Below are positions 18,783-26,595 of a stretch of DNA of 33,488 nucleotides, one piece after another. How positions within the stretch are numbered: the first letter of the stretch is position 1; each line of letters begins with the position of its first letter. Position numbers and translations under genes: made by a program. The stretch is taken from contig JAJYMO010000072.1 in the NCBI GenBank assembly GCA_021786845.1, positions 1 through 33,488 on the forward strand, given 5' to 3'. Source of the stretch: Pseudomonadota bacterium. GTDB lineage: Bacteria; Pseudomonadota; Gammaproteobacteria; Burkholderiales; Sulfuriferulaceae. The notes under the pieces are model-generated. The model worked only from the letters and a program-made list of their open reading frames with translations. It made no database searches and was not told the origin of the DNA.

Positions 18783-18809
18783 TGCCATCAGCGCCTCAGT
18801 CAAAAATTA

Positions 18810-18825
18810 CCTCGAATCAACGAGG
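18810..18825 (+). other. small hairpin in the hyfF-hyfG gap
   Basis: CCTCG at 18810-18814 and CGAGG at 18821-18825 can pair around a six-base loop, in the only sizeable gap (82 bases) of the operon. No T-run follows, so it is not a standard terminator. It could affect mRNA processing or the relative amount of the peripheral subunits. Evidence is structural only. Confidence 0.25.
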
Positions 18826-18864
18826 CTGGTTATGTGATAGGGCATTTCTTCAAAGGGAAACAAC

Positions 18865-20412
18865 ATGCCAATTATTCATCCCGGTTTGCAATTAATCCCA
18901 ATGTCTGGCGCGGCGCCAGCCTGGCAGGGGCGCATCAGACAGGATGATCTGCAGCCAATTTGCCGAAGTGTACGTGATCGGGGCGGCCGGTTAGTGGCCC
19001 TTTGGGGCAGCGATCAACGCGCATCCGGTTCTGGTTTTACGCTGCATCTGCTGCTGCTTAATGAAGTCGGCCTGATTTGTTTGCATCTGCCTCTGTCGGC
19101 AGAGCAACCTGTTTATCCCGATGTCAGCGAAATTTTTCCGGTAGCAGTTCGTATGCAGCGAGCCACCTACGACTTGTTGGGTATTGTGCATGATGGGCAA
19201 GACCATCGTCAATGGCTGCGTCACGCGGCTTGGCGTAGCGGAAGTTTCCCGTTGCGCAAGGATTTTGATGCCAGTCAAAGTCGTACGGATGAATTGGACA
19301 ACTATCGCTTTGTGCAGGTTGCTGGTCATGGCGTACATGAAATTGCAGTAGGACCGGTACATGCCGGAATTATCGAACCCGGGCATTTCCGCTTCTCTGT
19401 CGTCGGTGAAAAAGTGCTGCGTCTGGAGGAACGTTTTGGGTACGCGCACAAAGGTATCGAGAAACGTTTTGAGAGCATGAGCCTTGGTCAGGGCGCAAAG
19501 CTTGCGGGCAGAGTCAGTGGCGACAGTACAGTGGCTTATGCTTGGGCTTACGCGATGGCTGCAGAAAGCATCGCAGGCACGACACCGCCAGATCGTGCCC
19601 TGTGGTTGCGCGCGCTGTTTCTGGAACGCGAGCGCATCGCCAATCATTTGGGTGATCTTGGTTTTCTTGGAAATGATGTCGCCTTTTCGTTCGGCCTTAC
19701 CCAATTCTGGATACTGAAGGAACAGGTGTTGCGCAACAATGCCGCATTGTTTGGACACCGTTATCTTATGGATGCCATTCATCCTGGGGGCGTTTCTGTT
19801 GATCTGGCAGAATCCGGCAAGCAAACGTTGCTCGAAGAATGTGCCATGCTGGAGCGCGAAGTGCATCTGCTTCGCAGTATCTATGAGGAGCATGCATCCA
19901 TTCAGGATCGCTATATGGGTACTGGGTATGTCGCGCCGAAACTGGCCGCGCAATTAGGTGTTTGTGGTCTGGCCGGGCGTGCCAGTTCGCAGGTTTGGGA
20001 TGCTCGAATGCAGTTTGCCTGTGCACCCTATGATCAGCTGGACGTGCGGATAGCGGTACATCGTAACGGAGATGTGGCTGCGCGAGTTATTGTGCGGTTT
20101 GATGAGCTGTTCGAGTCATTGCGTTTACAGCGTAAAATTGTGAGCAACCTTACGCACAGTGATATATTGACGCTTCCGCTGGAAAAATTGCCGGGCAATG
20201 GTTTTGGCCTGGGTTTGGTGGAAGGTTGGCGTGGTGAAGTGATGGTGGCGATTCATACTGATGCGCAAGGTCGTCTGATGCGCGTGCACCCGCATGACCC
20301 GTCCTGGCAGAACTGGCCAGTGCTGGAACACGCCATCATGAACAACGTCGTACCAGACTTTCCTCTCATCAATAAATCATTCAACCTGAGTTACTCAGGA
20401 CATGATCTGTAG
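18865..20412 (+). CDS. hyfG: HyfG-like large subunit (NuoC-NuoD fusion) lacking NiFe cysteines
   Basis: This 515-residue protein joins an N-terminal NuoC-like (30 kDa) domain, about residues 1-145, to a NuoD / group-4 hydrogenase large-subunit domain, about 150-515, starting 'VHEIAVGPVHAGIIEPGHFR'. In group-4 hydrogenases the two motifs RVCGIC and DPCxxC carry four Cys that bind NiFe. Here they read RVSGDS (216-221; Ser218, Ser221) and NLSYSGHDL (507-515; Ser509, Gly512), so all four are gone and H2 chemistry as in Hyf/Hyc is not expected. This matches the energy-converting hydrogenase-related (Ehr) type. 'GYAHKGIEKRFESMSLGQG' keeps the family fold. AAAGGG precedes the ATG at a normal distance. 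Confidence 0.93.
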   Translation: MPIIHPGLQLIPMSGAAPAWQGRIRQDDLQPICRSVRDRGGRLVALWGSDQRASGSGFTLHLLLLNEVGLICLHLPLSAEQPVYPDVSEIFPVAVRMQRATYDLLGIVHDGQDHRQWLRHAAWRSGSFPLRKDFDASQSRTDELDNYRFVQVAGHGVHEIAVGPVHAGIIEPGHFRFSVVGEKVLRLEERFGYAHKGIEKRFESMSLGQGAKLAGRVSGDSTVAYAWAYAMAAESIAGTTPPDRALWLRALFLERERIANHLGDLGFLGNDVAFSFGLTQFWILKEQVLRNNAALFGHRYLMDAIHPGGVSVDLAESGKQTLLEECAMLEREVHLLRSIYEEHASIQDRYMGTGYVAPKLAAQLGVCGLAGRASSQVWDARMQFACAPYDQLDVRIAVHRNGDVAARVIVRFDELFESLRLQRKIVSNLTHSDILTLPLEKLPGNGFGLGLVEGWRGEVMVAIHTDAQGRLMRVHPHDPSWQNWPVLEHAIMNNVVPDFPLINKSFNLSYSGHDL

Positions 20413-20424
20413 GGGCTATGCTTG

Positions 20425-20943
20425 ATGTATCAGATCGTTAAACAAATCATTAAAACCGGCATCAAGACAGAGCCCGCGCCTCAAGCCAATGAGGAGATGC
20501 GCATTCAGCCACAAGTGTTGCAGCAGGAAATTCTGGATACCTTTGGTCATGCGCTGAATATTCGGCTGGTTGACGCCGGATCATGCAATGGTTGCGAGCT
20601 GGAGATCAATGCGGTCAATAATGCGTATTACAACCTGGAAGGCTTGGGAATAAAGTTCGTTGCCAGTCCGCGCCACGCGGACATGTTGATGGTCACAGGT
20701 CCCGTATCCCGCCATATGGAAGTTGCTCTCAGGCGCACTTTTGATGCGATGCCTGATCCCAAGCTGGTGGTGGCTATTGGCGATTGTGCTTATGATGGTG
20801 GGATATTTGGTGAGAGTTATGCAACTTGCGGAAAAGTTTCCAATATTATTCCGGTGGATGTGGTGGTGAAAGGCTGTCCCCCTACACCTGTTGCAATTAT
20901 GCAGGGTATACTTGCTGCAATGAGTCATGCCGTCAAAGAATAA
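20425..20943 (+). CDS. hyfI: HyfI-like small subunit (NuoB family, one 4Fe-4S cluster)
   Basis: This is the NuoB-like Fe-S subunit that sits under the large subunit and holds the cluster nearest to the reaction site. The 172 residues start at ATG 20425; TTG 20422 is an alternative, with AGGGG upstream fitting either. The four cluster cysteines are present: Cys54 and Cys57 in GSCNGCELE, Cys121 in GDCAYDGG and Cys151 in GCPPTP. It follows the hyfG-like gene by 12 bases and ends the six-gene run. No ferredoxin (HyfA/HyfH-like) and no Ni maturation gene follows in the window. Confidence 0.93.
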   Translation: MYQIVKQIIKTGIKTEPAPQANEEMRIQPQVLQQEILDTFGHALNIRLVDAGSCNGCELEINAVNNAYYNLEGLGIKFVASPRHADMLMVTGPVSRHMEVALRRTFDAMPDPKLVVAIGDCAYDGGIFGESYATCGKVSNIIPVDVVVKGCPPTPVAIMQGILAAMSHAVKE

Positions 20944-21055
20944 ACCCCTGCGCAAGACATCGCATCAGCTTATTTTAACTGTTTTATAAGAAACACGTGC
21001 CAAGTCATTCTATTTTTGTTATATTTAATCTTAATTTATTAGCGGGGCACTCACC

Positions 21056-22024
21056 ATGAAATGGATATCGACTTTTTTATTGTTGTCGGTACTGCCGGGT
21101 TTGGCGATTTCAGTACAGGCCGGGGCAGATGAAGCGGTGGGTGGCCAGCTTGTTGCCATGGCTGAACCTCAGCCCTTGCCAGATCAGCCACGGTTAAGTG
21201 CGCTGTCGGTATTGGTGCTGGATGAGGCCACTGGTTCAACTTTGCTGGATAAAAATCCGGACCTGGAAACGCCCATTGCCTCCATCAGCAAGCTGATGAC
21301 TGCCATGGTGGTGCTGGATGCGAAACAGCCCATGAACGAAAAATTGGCGGTGACGGATGCCGATGTGGATAAATTACGCCATTCCAGCTCACGGTTGGCG
21401 GTGGGTACGGTGCTTACGCGCGCGCAAATGTTTCATCTGGCATTGATTGCATCGGAAAATCGTGCCGCTTTCGCTTTGGCGCGTAATTATCCCGGTGGCG
21501 AAGAAAAATGTATCCAGGCAATGAATCGTAAAGCCAAAGCGCTGGGTATGACACACACCGTGTTTGAAGACCCCACAGGTCTGACCAGCCATAATCAATC
21601 CACAGCCGAAGATTTGGCAAAAATGGTTCAAGCTGCAGCAGGTTACCAGGTGATACATGAAATCACCACCACCGCACATTACCAGATCACACGCACCGCG
21701 AGGGTGAAAGTACGCCAGCGCCATACACGCCATCATGCTGTGGTGTGGCGCTCTGTGACGCAGGAAGTCGCATTTAATAACACCAATCCATTGGTGCGAG
21801 AAGGTCATTGGGACATCGGTCTGTCTAAAACAGGTTTCATTAATGAGGCAGGGCATTGTTTGGTGATGCAGGCCAAAATTGCCAGCAAGCGAGTCGTGAT
21901 CGTCATACTTGATTCCATGGGAAAATATGGCCGTATTAACGATGCGAAACGTATTCGGCAGTGGGTGGAAGCCCATGTGAAGCATAACGAGGTGGCCAGT
22001 GCCGCGTCTGATTTATTGCCTTGA
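21056..22024 (+). CDS. pbpG: D-alanyl-D-alanine endopeptidase (PBP7)
   Basis: PBP7 is a periplasmic serine enzyme that cuts D-Ala cross-links in peptidoglycan. The 322-residue product has a signal peptide (about 1-22, MKWISTFLLLSVLPGLAIS) and the three penicillin-binding motifs: SISK at 76-79 with the nucleophile Ser76, SEN at 133-135, and KTG at 258-260. 'LGMTHTVFEDPTGLTSHNQS' is typical of the S11 family. The 112-base gap before it separates it from the hyf-like operon. It heads a compact group with the next three genes. Confidence 0.95.
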   Translation: MKWISTFLLLSVLPGLAISVQAGADEAVGGQLVAMAEPQPLPDQPRLSALSVLVLDEATGSTLLDKNPDLETPIASISKLMTAMVVLDAKQPMNEKLAVTDADVDKLRHSSSRLAVGTVLTRAQMFHLALIASENRAAFALARNYPGGEEKCIQAMNRKAKALGMTHTVFEDPTGLTSHNQSTAEDLAKMVQAAAGYQVIHEITTTAHYQITRTARVKVRQRHTRHHAVVWRSVTQEVAFNNTNPLVREGHWDIGLSKTGFINEAGHCLVMQAKIASKRVVIVILDSMGKYGRINDAKRIRQWVEAHVKHNEVASAASDLLP

Positions 22025-22036
22025 TAAAGCTTGGTC

Positions 22037-22594
22037 GTGCTAATTTTTATTCATGGTTTTAATAGCAGTAGCCGCTCTGCCAAGGCGCAGATGCTGGGGC
22101 ATTATTTCCAGCATATTGGGCACCCTGATGAATTTAAGTGCCCGGATTTGCCGCATCGACCCGCCGCAGCCATGGGTATGCTTGAATCCCTGCTGGAAGG
22201 GCGTGCGCCAGAGAGGGTGAAGTTGGTGGGCAGTTCGCTGGGAGGGTGGTACGCCACTGTGTTGGCCGAACGGCTGGGTGTGCGTGCGGTATTGGTTAAT
22301 CCGGCCGTGCACCCGGCGCGCTTGCTCGCATCCGCCCTGGGTGAACACAGCAATTACAGTACGGGCGAGCGTTATCAGTTTACTGCGATGCATGTGCAGG
22401 AACTGGCTGACATGGAATTAACGGCCATTACGCATCCTGAACGCCTGATGGTTTTGCTGGAAACGGGTGATGAAGTGCTGGATTATCGGACAGCGCAAAC
22501 TTTCTATCATGGCTGCCGTCAGGTGGTGGTGCAAGGGGGAAATCACAGTTTTAATTCTTTTGCAGCGCATATTCCTGAGATAATAGCGTTTTGA
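22037..22594 (+). CDS. yqiA: YqiA-like alpha/beta-hydrolase esterase
   Basis: The 185-residue protein belongs to the YqiA/YcfP group of small alpha/beta hydrolases. It has the oxyanion-type start 'LIFIHGFNSSSRSAKA', the nucleophile elbow GSSLGG (Ser67 at 65-70), a C-terminal Asp in 'LLETGDEVLDYRTA' and His in 'VVQGGNHSFNSFAAHI', which make the catalytic triad. The substrate is not known. The start is uncertain: GTG 22037 or TTG 22031, neither with a strong ribosome site, so the short distance from pbpG suggests coupled translation. Confidence 0.88.
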   Translation: MLIFIHGFNSSSRSAKAQMLGHYFQHIGHPDEFKCPDLPHRPAAAMGMLESLLEGRAPERVKLVGSSLGGWYATVLAERLGVRAVLVNPAVHPARLLASALGEHSNYSTGERYQFTAMHVQELADMELTAITHPERLMVLLETGDEVLDYRTAQTFYHGCRQVVVQGGNHSFNSFAAHIPEIIAF

Positions 22595-22624
22595 CAGCTG
22601 TTCGCTTGACACGATATTTTCCAC

Positions 22625-24478
22625 ATGCACATCCTTTACGAAGAAGACGGCCAGTACAAAGCAGGTACAATTGTTACAGACAACGATACCTCGCTGCAAA
22701 TTGATACCCAGTTTGGTAAACGCGCCAAAGTGAAAGCGGCAAATGTTATCTTGCGCTTTGCCTCGCCCGCACCCAACGAATTTATGGAAACCACCCGTCA
22801 GGTGAGAACGGATCTGGACGTGGATTTTCTGTGGGAAACGGCACCGGAAGCAGAGTTTTCCTATGAAGAATTGGCTAAGGCCTATTTTGGCAACGCGCCG
22901 CATGCGACTGAGTTGGCCGGTACGTTGCAGTGCCTGCATGATTCCCCAATGTATTTTTACAAAAAGGGACGCGGTCGTTATCGCAGCGCGCCAGCGGATG
23001 CGCTGGCAGCAGCAAAAGCCAGCGTGGTGCGCAAACAGCGCGAAGCTGCTTTGCTGGACGAATATGTCGCGGAACTGAATTGTTTTCGTCTGCCGGATGC
23101 TTTGGTTAATGAAGTGGATAATCTGCTGTATGCACCGGACAAACAACAGTTGCCCTGGCGGGCGGTAGAGTCTGCCTGCAAGCACACCGGATTGACGCCG
23201 CTGCGTTTGCTTGACCGTTGCGGTGCACTGGTTTCGAGCCATGATTACCATTTGCGGGTGTTTGAACGGGAATATTTCCCTCGAGGTACGGGATTTACTG
23301 AAGTGAGTGATGATTTTCTTCCTCCCGAATTCTCTGTGGCGGACGTGTCTGCATTCAGTATCGATGATGCCAGCACAACGGAAATTGATGATGCGTTTTC
23401 TGTGCAAGCCATTGGGGAAGGTCGCTGGCGAATCGGCGTACACATCGCTGCACCGGCTTTGGGGATCGTCCCGGCTTCAGCGTTGGACAAAATTGCGGCC
23501 ACACGGCTTTCTACCGTTTATCACCCGGCGGGGAAAATCACCCTGTTGCCCGAAAGCGTAATCGCTGCCTATTCGCTCAATGCGGGTACTCGTAAGCCGG
23601 TACTGTCCATGTACATGGAAGTGCTTGAAGACGGCTGGCAGGTGCTGACGCAACACAGTTGTGTAGAGTCTATTGTGGTGGCGGCCAATTTACGCCACGA
23701 AGATTTGCCCCATGATTTAATGCCGGTGTCGGATCAGGCTGAATATCCCTATCAGCAAGAATTGAATGTGTTGTGGCGACTGTCTGGCGAGATGGAAGCG
23801 CGGCGCGGGAAAACGCCAGACCCCAATCAACCGCAGCGTCCCGATTATCAATTTCGGGTTGAGCAAGACCGCGTGAGCATTACAGATCGGCAACGTGGTA
23901 ATCCTGTTGATCGATTGGTGTCGGAGATGATGATTCATGTCAACGCTGAGTGGGGAAAGCTGTTAGCCGAACAAAGTGCAATGGCACTTTATCGCACGCA
24001 GCAAAATGGCAAGGTCAAAATGAGTACCAAACCGGCGCCGCATGAGGGCTTGGGGGTGACGCAATATGCCTGGGCAAGCTCACCGCTCAGGCGTTATGTG
24101 GATTTGGTTAATCAAAGACAGCTCATCGCTGTTGTGCAAGGCGATGTTCCGCCGTACCCACCGAAATCGGAAACGCTTTACACGGTGTTGCGCGATTTTG
24201 AAATGGCTTATGATGCCTATGCGGTGTTTCAACGTAAAATGGAACGTTATTGGTGCCTGCGCTGGCTGCAACAAGAACAGATTACTGTCCTCAATGCCGG
24301 TGTGATCAAAGAAAACCTGGTACGTTTGGCAGGGTTACCCTTGGTGACGCGGGTGTCGTCTTTACCAGAAATGCCAGTGGCCAGTGAGGTGGTGTTGCGG
24401 ATTGATGAAGTGGATTTCCTGGATGTGGAATTGCATTGCACATTTCAAGAGCGCTTAATGGATACTGCTGCGGGATAA
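22625..24478 (+). CDS. RNase II/R-family exoribonuclease (RNB domain)
   Basis: This protein is a predicted 3'-5' exoribonuclease. The 617 residues hold a small N-terminal SH3-like segment, a region rich in helices (60-215), and an RNB domain from about 240. The metal-binding motif is IDDASTTEIDDA at 246-257; against the usual D-x5-D-x-DD it shows Asp247, Glu253, Asp255 and Asp256, so one Asp is Glu. The end of the domain has 'YAWASSPLRRYVDLVNQRQL', which matches the RNB SPLRRYxDL block. There is no obvious long basic tail as in RNase R. It differs from E. coli RNase II enough that I leave the symbol empty. Confidence 0.9.
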   Translation: MHILYEEDGQYKAGTIVTDNDTSLQIDTQFGKRAKVKAANVILRFASPAPNEFMETTRQVRTDLDVDFLWETAPEAEFSYEELAKAYFGNAPHATELAGTLQCLHDSPMYFYKKGRGRYRSAPADALAAAKASVVRKQREAALLDEYVAELNCFRLPDALVNEVDNLLYAPDKQQLPWRAVESACKHTGLTPLRLLDRCGALVSSHDYHLRVFEREYFPRGTGFTEVSDDFLPPEFSVADVSAFSIDDASTTEIDDAFSVQAIGEGRWRIGVHIAAPALGIVPASALDKIAATRLSTVYHPAGKITLLPESVIAAYSLNAGTRKPVLSMYMEVLEDGWQVLTQHSCVESIVVAANLRHEDLPHDLMPVSDQAEYPYQQELNVLWRLSGEMEARRGKTPDPNQPQRPDYQFRVEQDRVSITDRQRGNPVDRLVSEMMIHVNAEWGKLLAEQSAMALYRTQQNGKVKMSTKPAPHEGLGVTQYAWASSPLRRYVDLVNQRQLIAVVQGDVPPYPPKSETLYTVLRDFEMAYDAYAVFQRKMERYWCLRWLQQEQITVLNAGVIKENLVRLAGLPLVTRVSSLPEMPVASEVVLRIDEVDFLDVELHCTFQERLMDTAAG

Positions 24479-24482
24479 ACGG

Positions 24483-25379
24483 ATGAACAGGGAACAGCGA
24501 TTTTGGTTGGCATTCAAGTTAAATTTGACCAGGTTGATGGTTATTTCTTTGTTGGTGTCCGTCATATTGCATTTGTTTTTGTTGGCAGTACGTTTCCATT
24601 TGCCGGAAATTAAAGCTGGAAATTTTTTCACGCCGCCGATGAATGTGGTACTGGTTAACAGCAAATCGGCCACACCACCAGAACATCCTGATGCCCTGGC
24701 ACAAAGCAATCTGGACGGAGGTGGAAATACCGACGAAGATCGTCAGGCGAAAAGCCCTTTGCCGGCCATGTCGCACGATCAGTATCAATCTGATTTGGCT
24801 GCTGCGCAGCAGCAAGTGAATCGGTTGGAAGAAGAAAATCGCCGCTTAATGATGCAATTCAAATCGAGTTTTTCTGCACCGCCCAATCAAACCAAATCGA
24901 CTCCGGACAATAAACCGGTTGCCGACCAGAGCGGGGATGCCAAAGCGAATGCGAGCAGCCTGGAAATGTCACAATTGGAGGCGCAAATTGCCCAGCAGTA
25001 TGATGCTTACCAGAAGCGACCTCACAAGCTGTTCCTGGGCGCTCGTACACAAGAATCGGCCAGTGCCCGCTATGAGGATGACTGGTGCACTAAAATTGAA
25101 CGCATTGGCACAAATAATTACCCTGATGCAGCCCGCCAGCAGAATATTCATGGTGAATTGCAACTGACTGTAACGATCAAGGCCAATGGCTCAGTGGACA
25201 ACGTGGAAATCACGCGATCTTCCGGTTACAAGGTGCTTGACAATGCTGCGATAGGGATTGTGCGCCTTGCGGCACCTTTTTCCCCGCTTCCGGAAGAGAT
25301 ACGAAAGAAGTATGACGAACTCGTGATCACCCGTACCTGGTCATTTGAACGCAACGACCAGTTGACCACGCATCAATAG
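24483..25379 (+). CDS. TonB-family protein with C-terminal TonB domain
   Basis: This 298-residue inner-membrane protein has a short cytoplasmic N-terminus, one transmembrane helix (about 17-37, LTRLMVISLLVSVILHLFL), a long hydrophilic periplasmic stretch with a coiled-coil section (AAAQQQVNRLEEENRRLM) and a C-terminal TonB fold (about 210-292, 'NYPDAARQQNIHGELQLTVT' and 'GSVDNVEITRSSGYKVLDNA'). It starts 4 bases after the nuclease gene. The gene is a TonB-like paralogue that often lies beside an RNB gene in betaproteobacteria; whether it energises outer-membrane receptors is not shown here, and no exbB/exbD is nearby. Confidence 0.88.
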   Translation: MNREQRFWLAFKLNLTRLMVISLLVSVILHLFLLAVRFHLPEIKAGNFFTPPMNVVLVNSKSATPPEHPDALAQSNLDGGGNTDEDRQAKSPLPAMSHDQYQSDLAAAQQQVNRLEEENRRLMMQFKSSFSAPPNQTKSTPDNKPVADQSGDAKANASSLEMSQLEAQIAQQYDAYQKRPHKLFLGARTQESASARYEDDWCTKIERIGTNNYPDAARQQNIHGELQLTVTIKANGSVDNVEITRSSGYKVLDNAAIGIVRLAAPFSPLPEEIRKKYDELVITRTWSFERNDQLTTHQ

Positions 25380-25407
25380 GGCATCGAGAGTAACATCCTG
25401 CTTCTGG

Positions 25408-25413
25408 TATATA
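25408..25413 (+). promoter_or_regulatory. extended -10 promoter candidate for fbp
   Basis: TGGTATATAATG at 25405-25416 contains a TG dinucleotide one base before TATATA, and TATAAT two bases on. It lies about 35 bases before the fbp ATG in a 71-base gap. No good -35 box is seen. Confidence 0.4.
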
Positions 25414-25450
25414 ATGATACTTTTAATTTATTTTAGATAAAGGCAAACCC

Positions 25451-26458
25451 ATGCATACAGGCACAAACCTCATTCAATTTCTTGCCGATGAACACCGTCG
25501 TACTGCCAGCGTTTGCCCGGATGTCCAGGCGCTGCTCGGCCAAATCGCGGTGTCATGCAAGGAGATTTCCAATGCGGTCAATCAAGGTGCTTTGTCCGGT
25601 GTGATGGGCAGTCTGGAATCAGAAAACATCCAGGGCGAGACCCAGAAAAAATTGGACGTGATTACCAATGAAATTTTTCTGCGCATCAACGAGCGTAGTG
25701 GGCAATTGGCTGGCATGGCTTCGGAGGAAATGGATGATGCGTACACCATTCCGGATGGCTACGTGCGGGGCAAATATCTGCTGGTGTTCGACCCGCTGGA
25801 TGGGTCTTCCAATGTGGACGTGAATATCTCTGTCGGAACTATTTTTTCAGTGTTGCGTTATGAAGGCAAGGCCAGCAACCCCGTTGCTGCTGATTTTCTG
25901 CAACCCGGTACACGTCAGGTGGCGGCGGGTTATGCCCTGTATGGTTCATCCACCATGTTGGTGTTGACCACCGGCCATGGCGTGAACGGCTTCAGTCTGG
26001 ATCGCAATGTGGGTGAATTTGTATTGACCCATGCTGGCATGACTATCCCTGCAGAAACCAAAGAATTTGCGATCAATGCTTCAAATCAACGCTTCTGGGA
26101 AGCGCCAGTACAGCGTTACGTCAGCGAGTGTGTGGCAGGAAAGACCGGGCCGCGCGGGCGTGATTTCAATATGCGCTGGGTGGCTTCCATGGTGGCCGAA
26201 GTGCACCGTATTCTGATTCGCGGCGGTATTTTCATGTACCCCAAAGACACCAAAGACCCCGCCAAAGCTGGAAAATTGCGTTTGATGTATGAAGCGAATC
26301 CGATGAGCTTGATTGTTGAGCAAGCCGGTGGTTTGTCCAGCACCGGGCGTCAGCGTATTCTGGATATTCAACCTGAAGGCTTGCATCAGCGCGTGCCTGT
26401 GATATTGGGCTCACGCCAAGAGGTTGAGCGTGTAATCGGTTATCACGCGGAGGCATAG
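25451..26458 (+). CDS. fbp: fructose-1,6-bisphosphatase, class I
   Basis: Fbp removes the 1-phosphate from fructose-1,6-bisphosphate in gluconeogenesis, and in autotrophs in the Calvin cycle. The 335-residue product has the metal-binding block FDPLDGSS at 113-120 with '[16 protein letters not shown]' after it, and the C-terminal '[19 protein letters not shown]' substrate loop. These define class I FBPase. No other Calvin-cycle gene is in the window, so an autotrophic role is only possible. It is a single-gene unit with a terminator at its end. Confidence 0.97.
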   Translation: MHTGTNLIQFLADEHRRTASVCPDVQALLGQIAVSCKEISNAVNQGALSGVMGSLESENIQGETQKKLDVITNEIFLRINERSGQLAGMASEEMDDAYTIPDGYVRGKYLLVFDPLDGSSNVDVNISVGTIFSVLRYEGKASNPVAADFLQPGTRQVAAGYALYGSSTMLVLTTGHGVNGFSLDRNVGEFVLTHAGMTIPAETKEFAINASNQRFWEAPVQRYVSECVAGKTGPRGRDFNMRWVASMVAEVHRILIRGGIFMYPKDTKDPAKAGKLRLMYEANPMSLIVEQAGGLSSTGRQRILDIQPEGLHQRVPVILGSRQEVERVIGYHAEA

Positions 26459-26464
26459 CCGTTA

Positions 26465-26561
26465 GACTGAAGTCCGACTTGCGGTGTGCACCTTTCGCAA
26501 GGTCAGGCTTCAGCCTGACGCCGTGATAAAAGCTATGGTGGTTTGTCGGGTTAAAACCCGA
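26465..26561. repeat. cluster of four palindromes (REP-like) between fbp and tilS
   Basis: Four short inverted repeats stand in a row in a convergent gap: GACT/AGTC at 26465-26474, CTTGCG/CGCAAG at 26478-26501, GTCAGGCT/AGCCTGAC at 26502-26519 (8-base arms) and TCGGGTT/AACCCGA at 26546-26561 (7-base arms). The last two resemble palindromic REP-type units common in proteobacterial intergenic regions. Whether they recur elsewhere in this genome cannot be seen from one window. Confidence 0.5.
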
Positions 26562-26595
26562 TCTGCCTGTCTTTGATATGGGCAGATTATTTTTT
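26561..26595 (+). terminator. rho-independent terminator after fbp
   Basis: ATCTGCC at 26561-26567 pairs with GGCAGAT at 26581-26587, followed by TATTTTTT. It fits transcription from fbp and reaches the last codon of the convergent tilS gene. Confidence 0.6.

Noticed and set aside
18865-20943. A working NiFe hydrogenase of the Hyf type
   Set aside because: All four NiFe-binding cysteines of the large subunit are replaced, and no maturation genes are present.
20967-20990. CTTAT...ATAAG inverted repeat as terminator after the hyfI-like gene
   Set aside because: Only five pairs, AT-rich, with no T-run after the stem.
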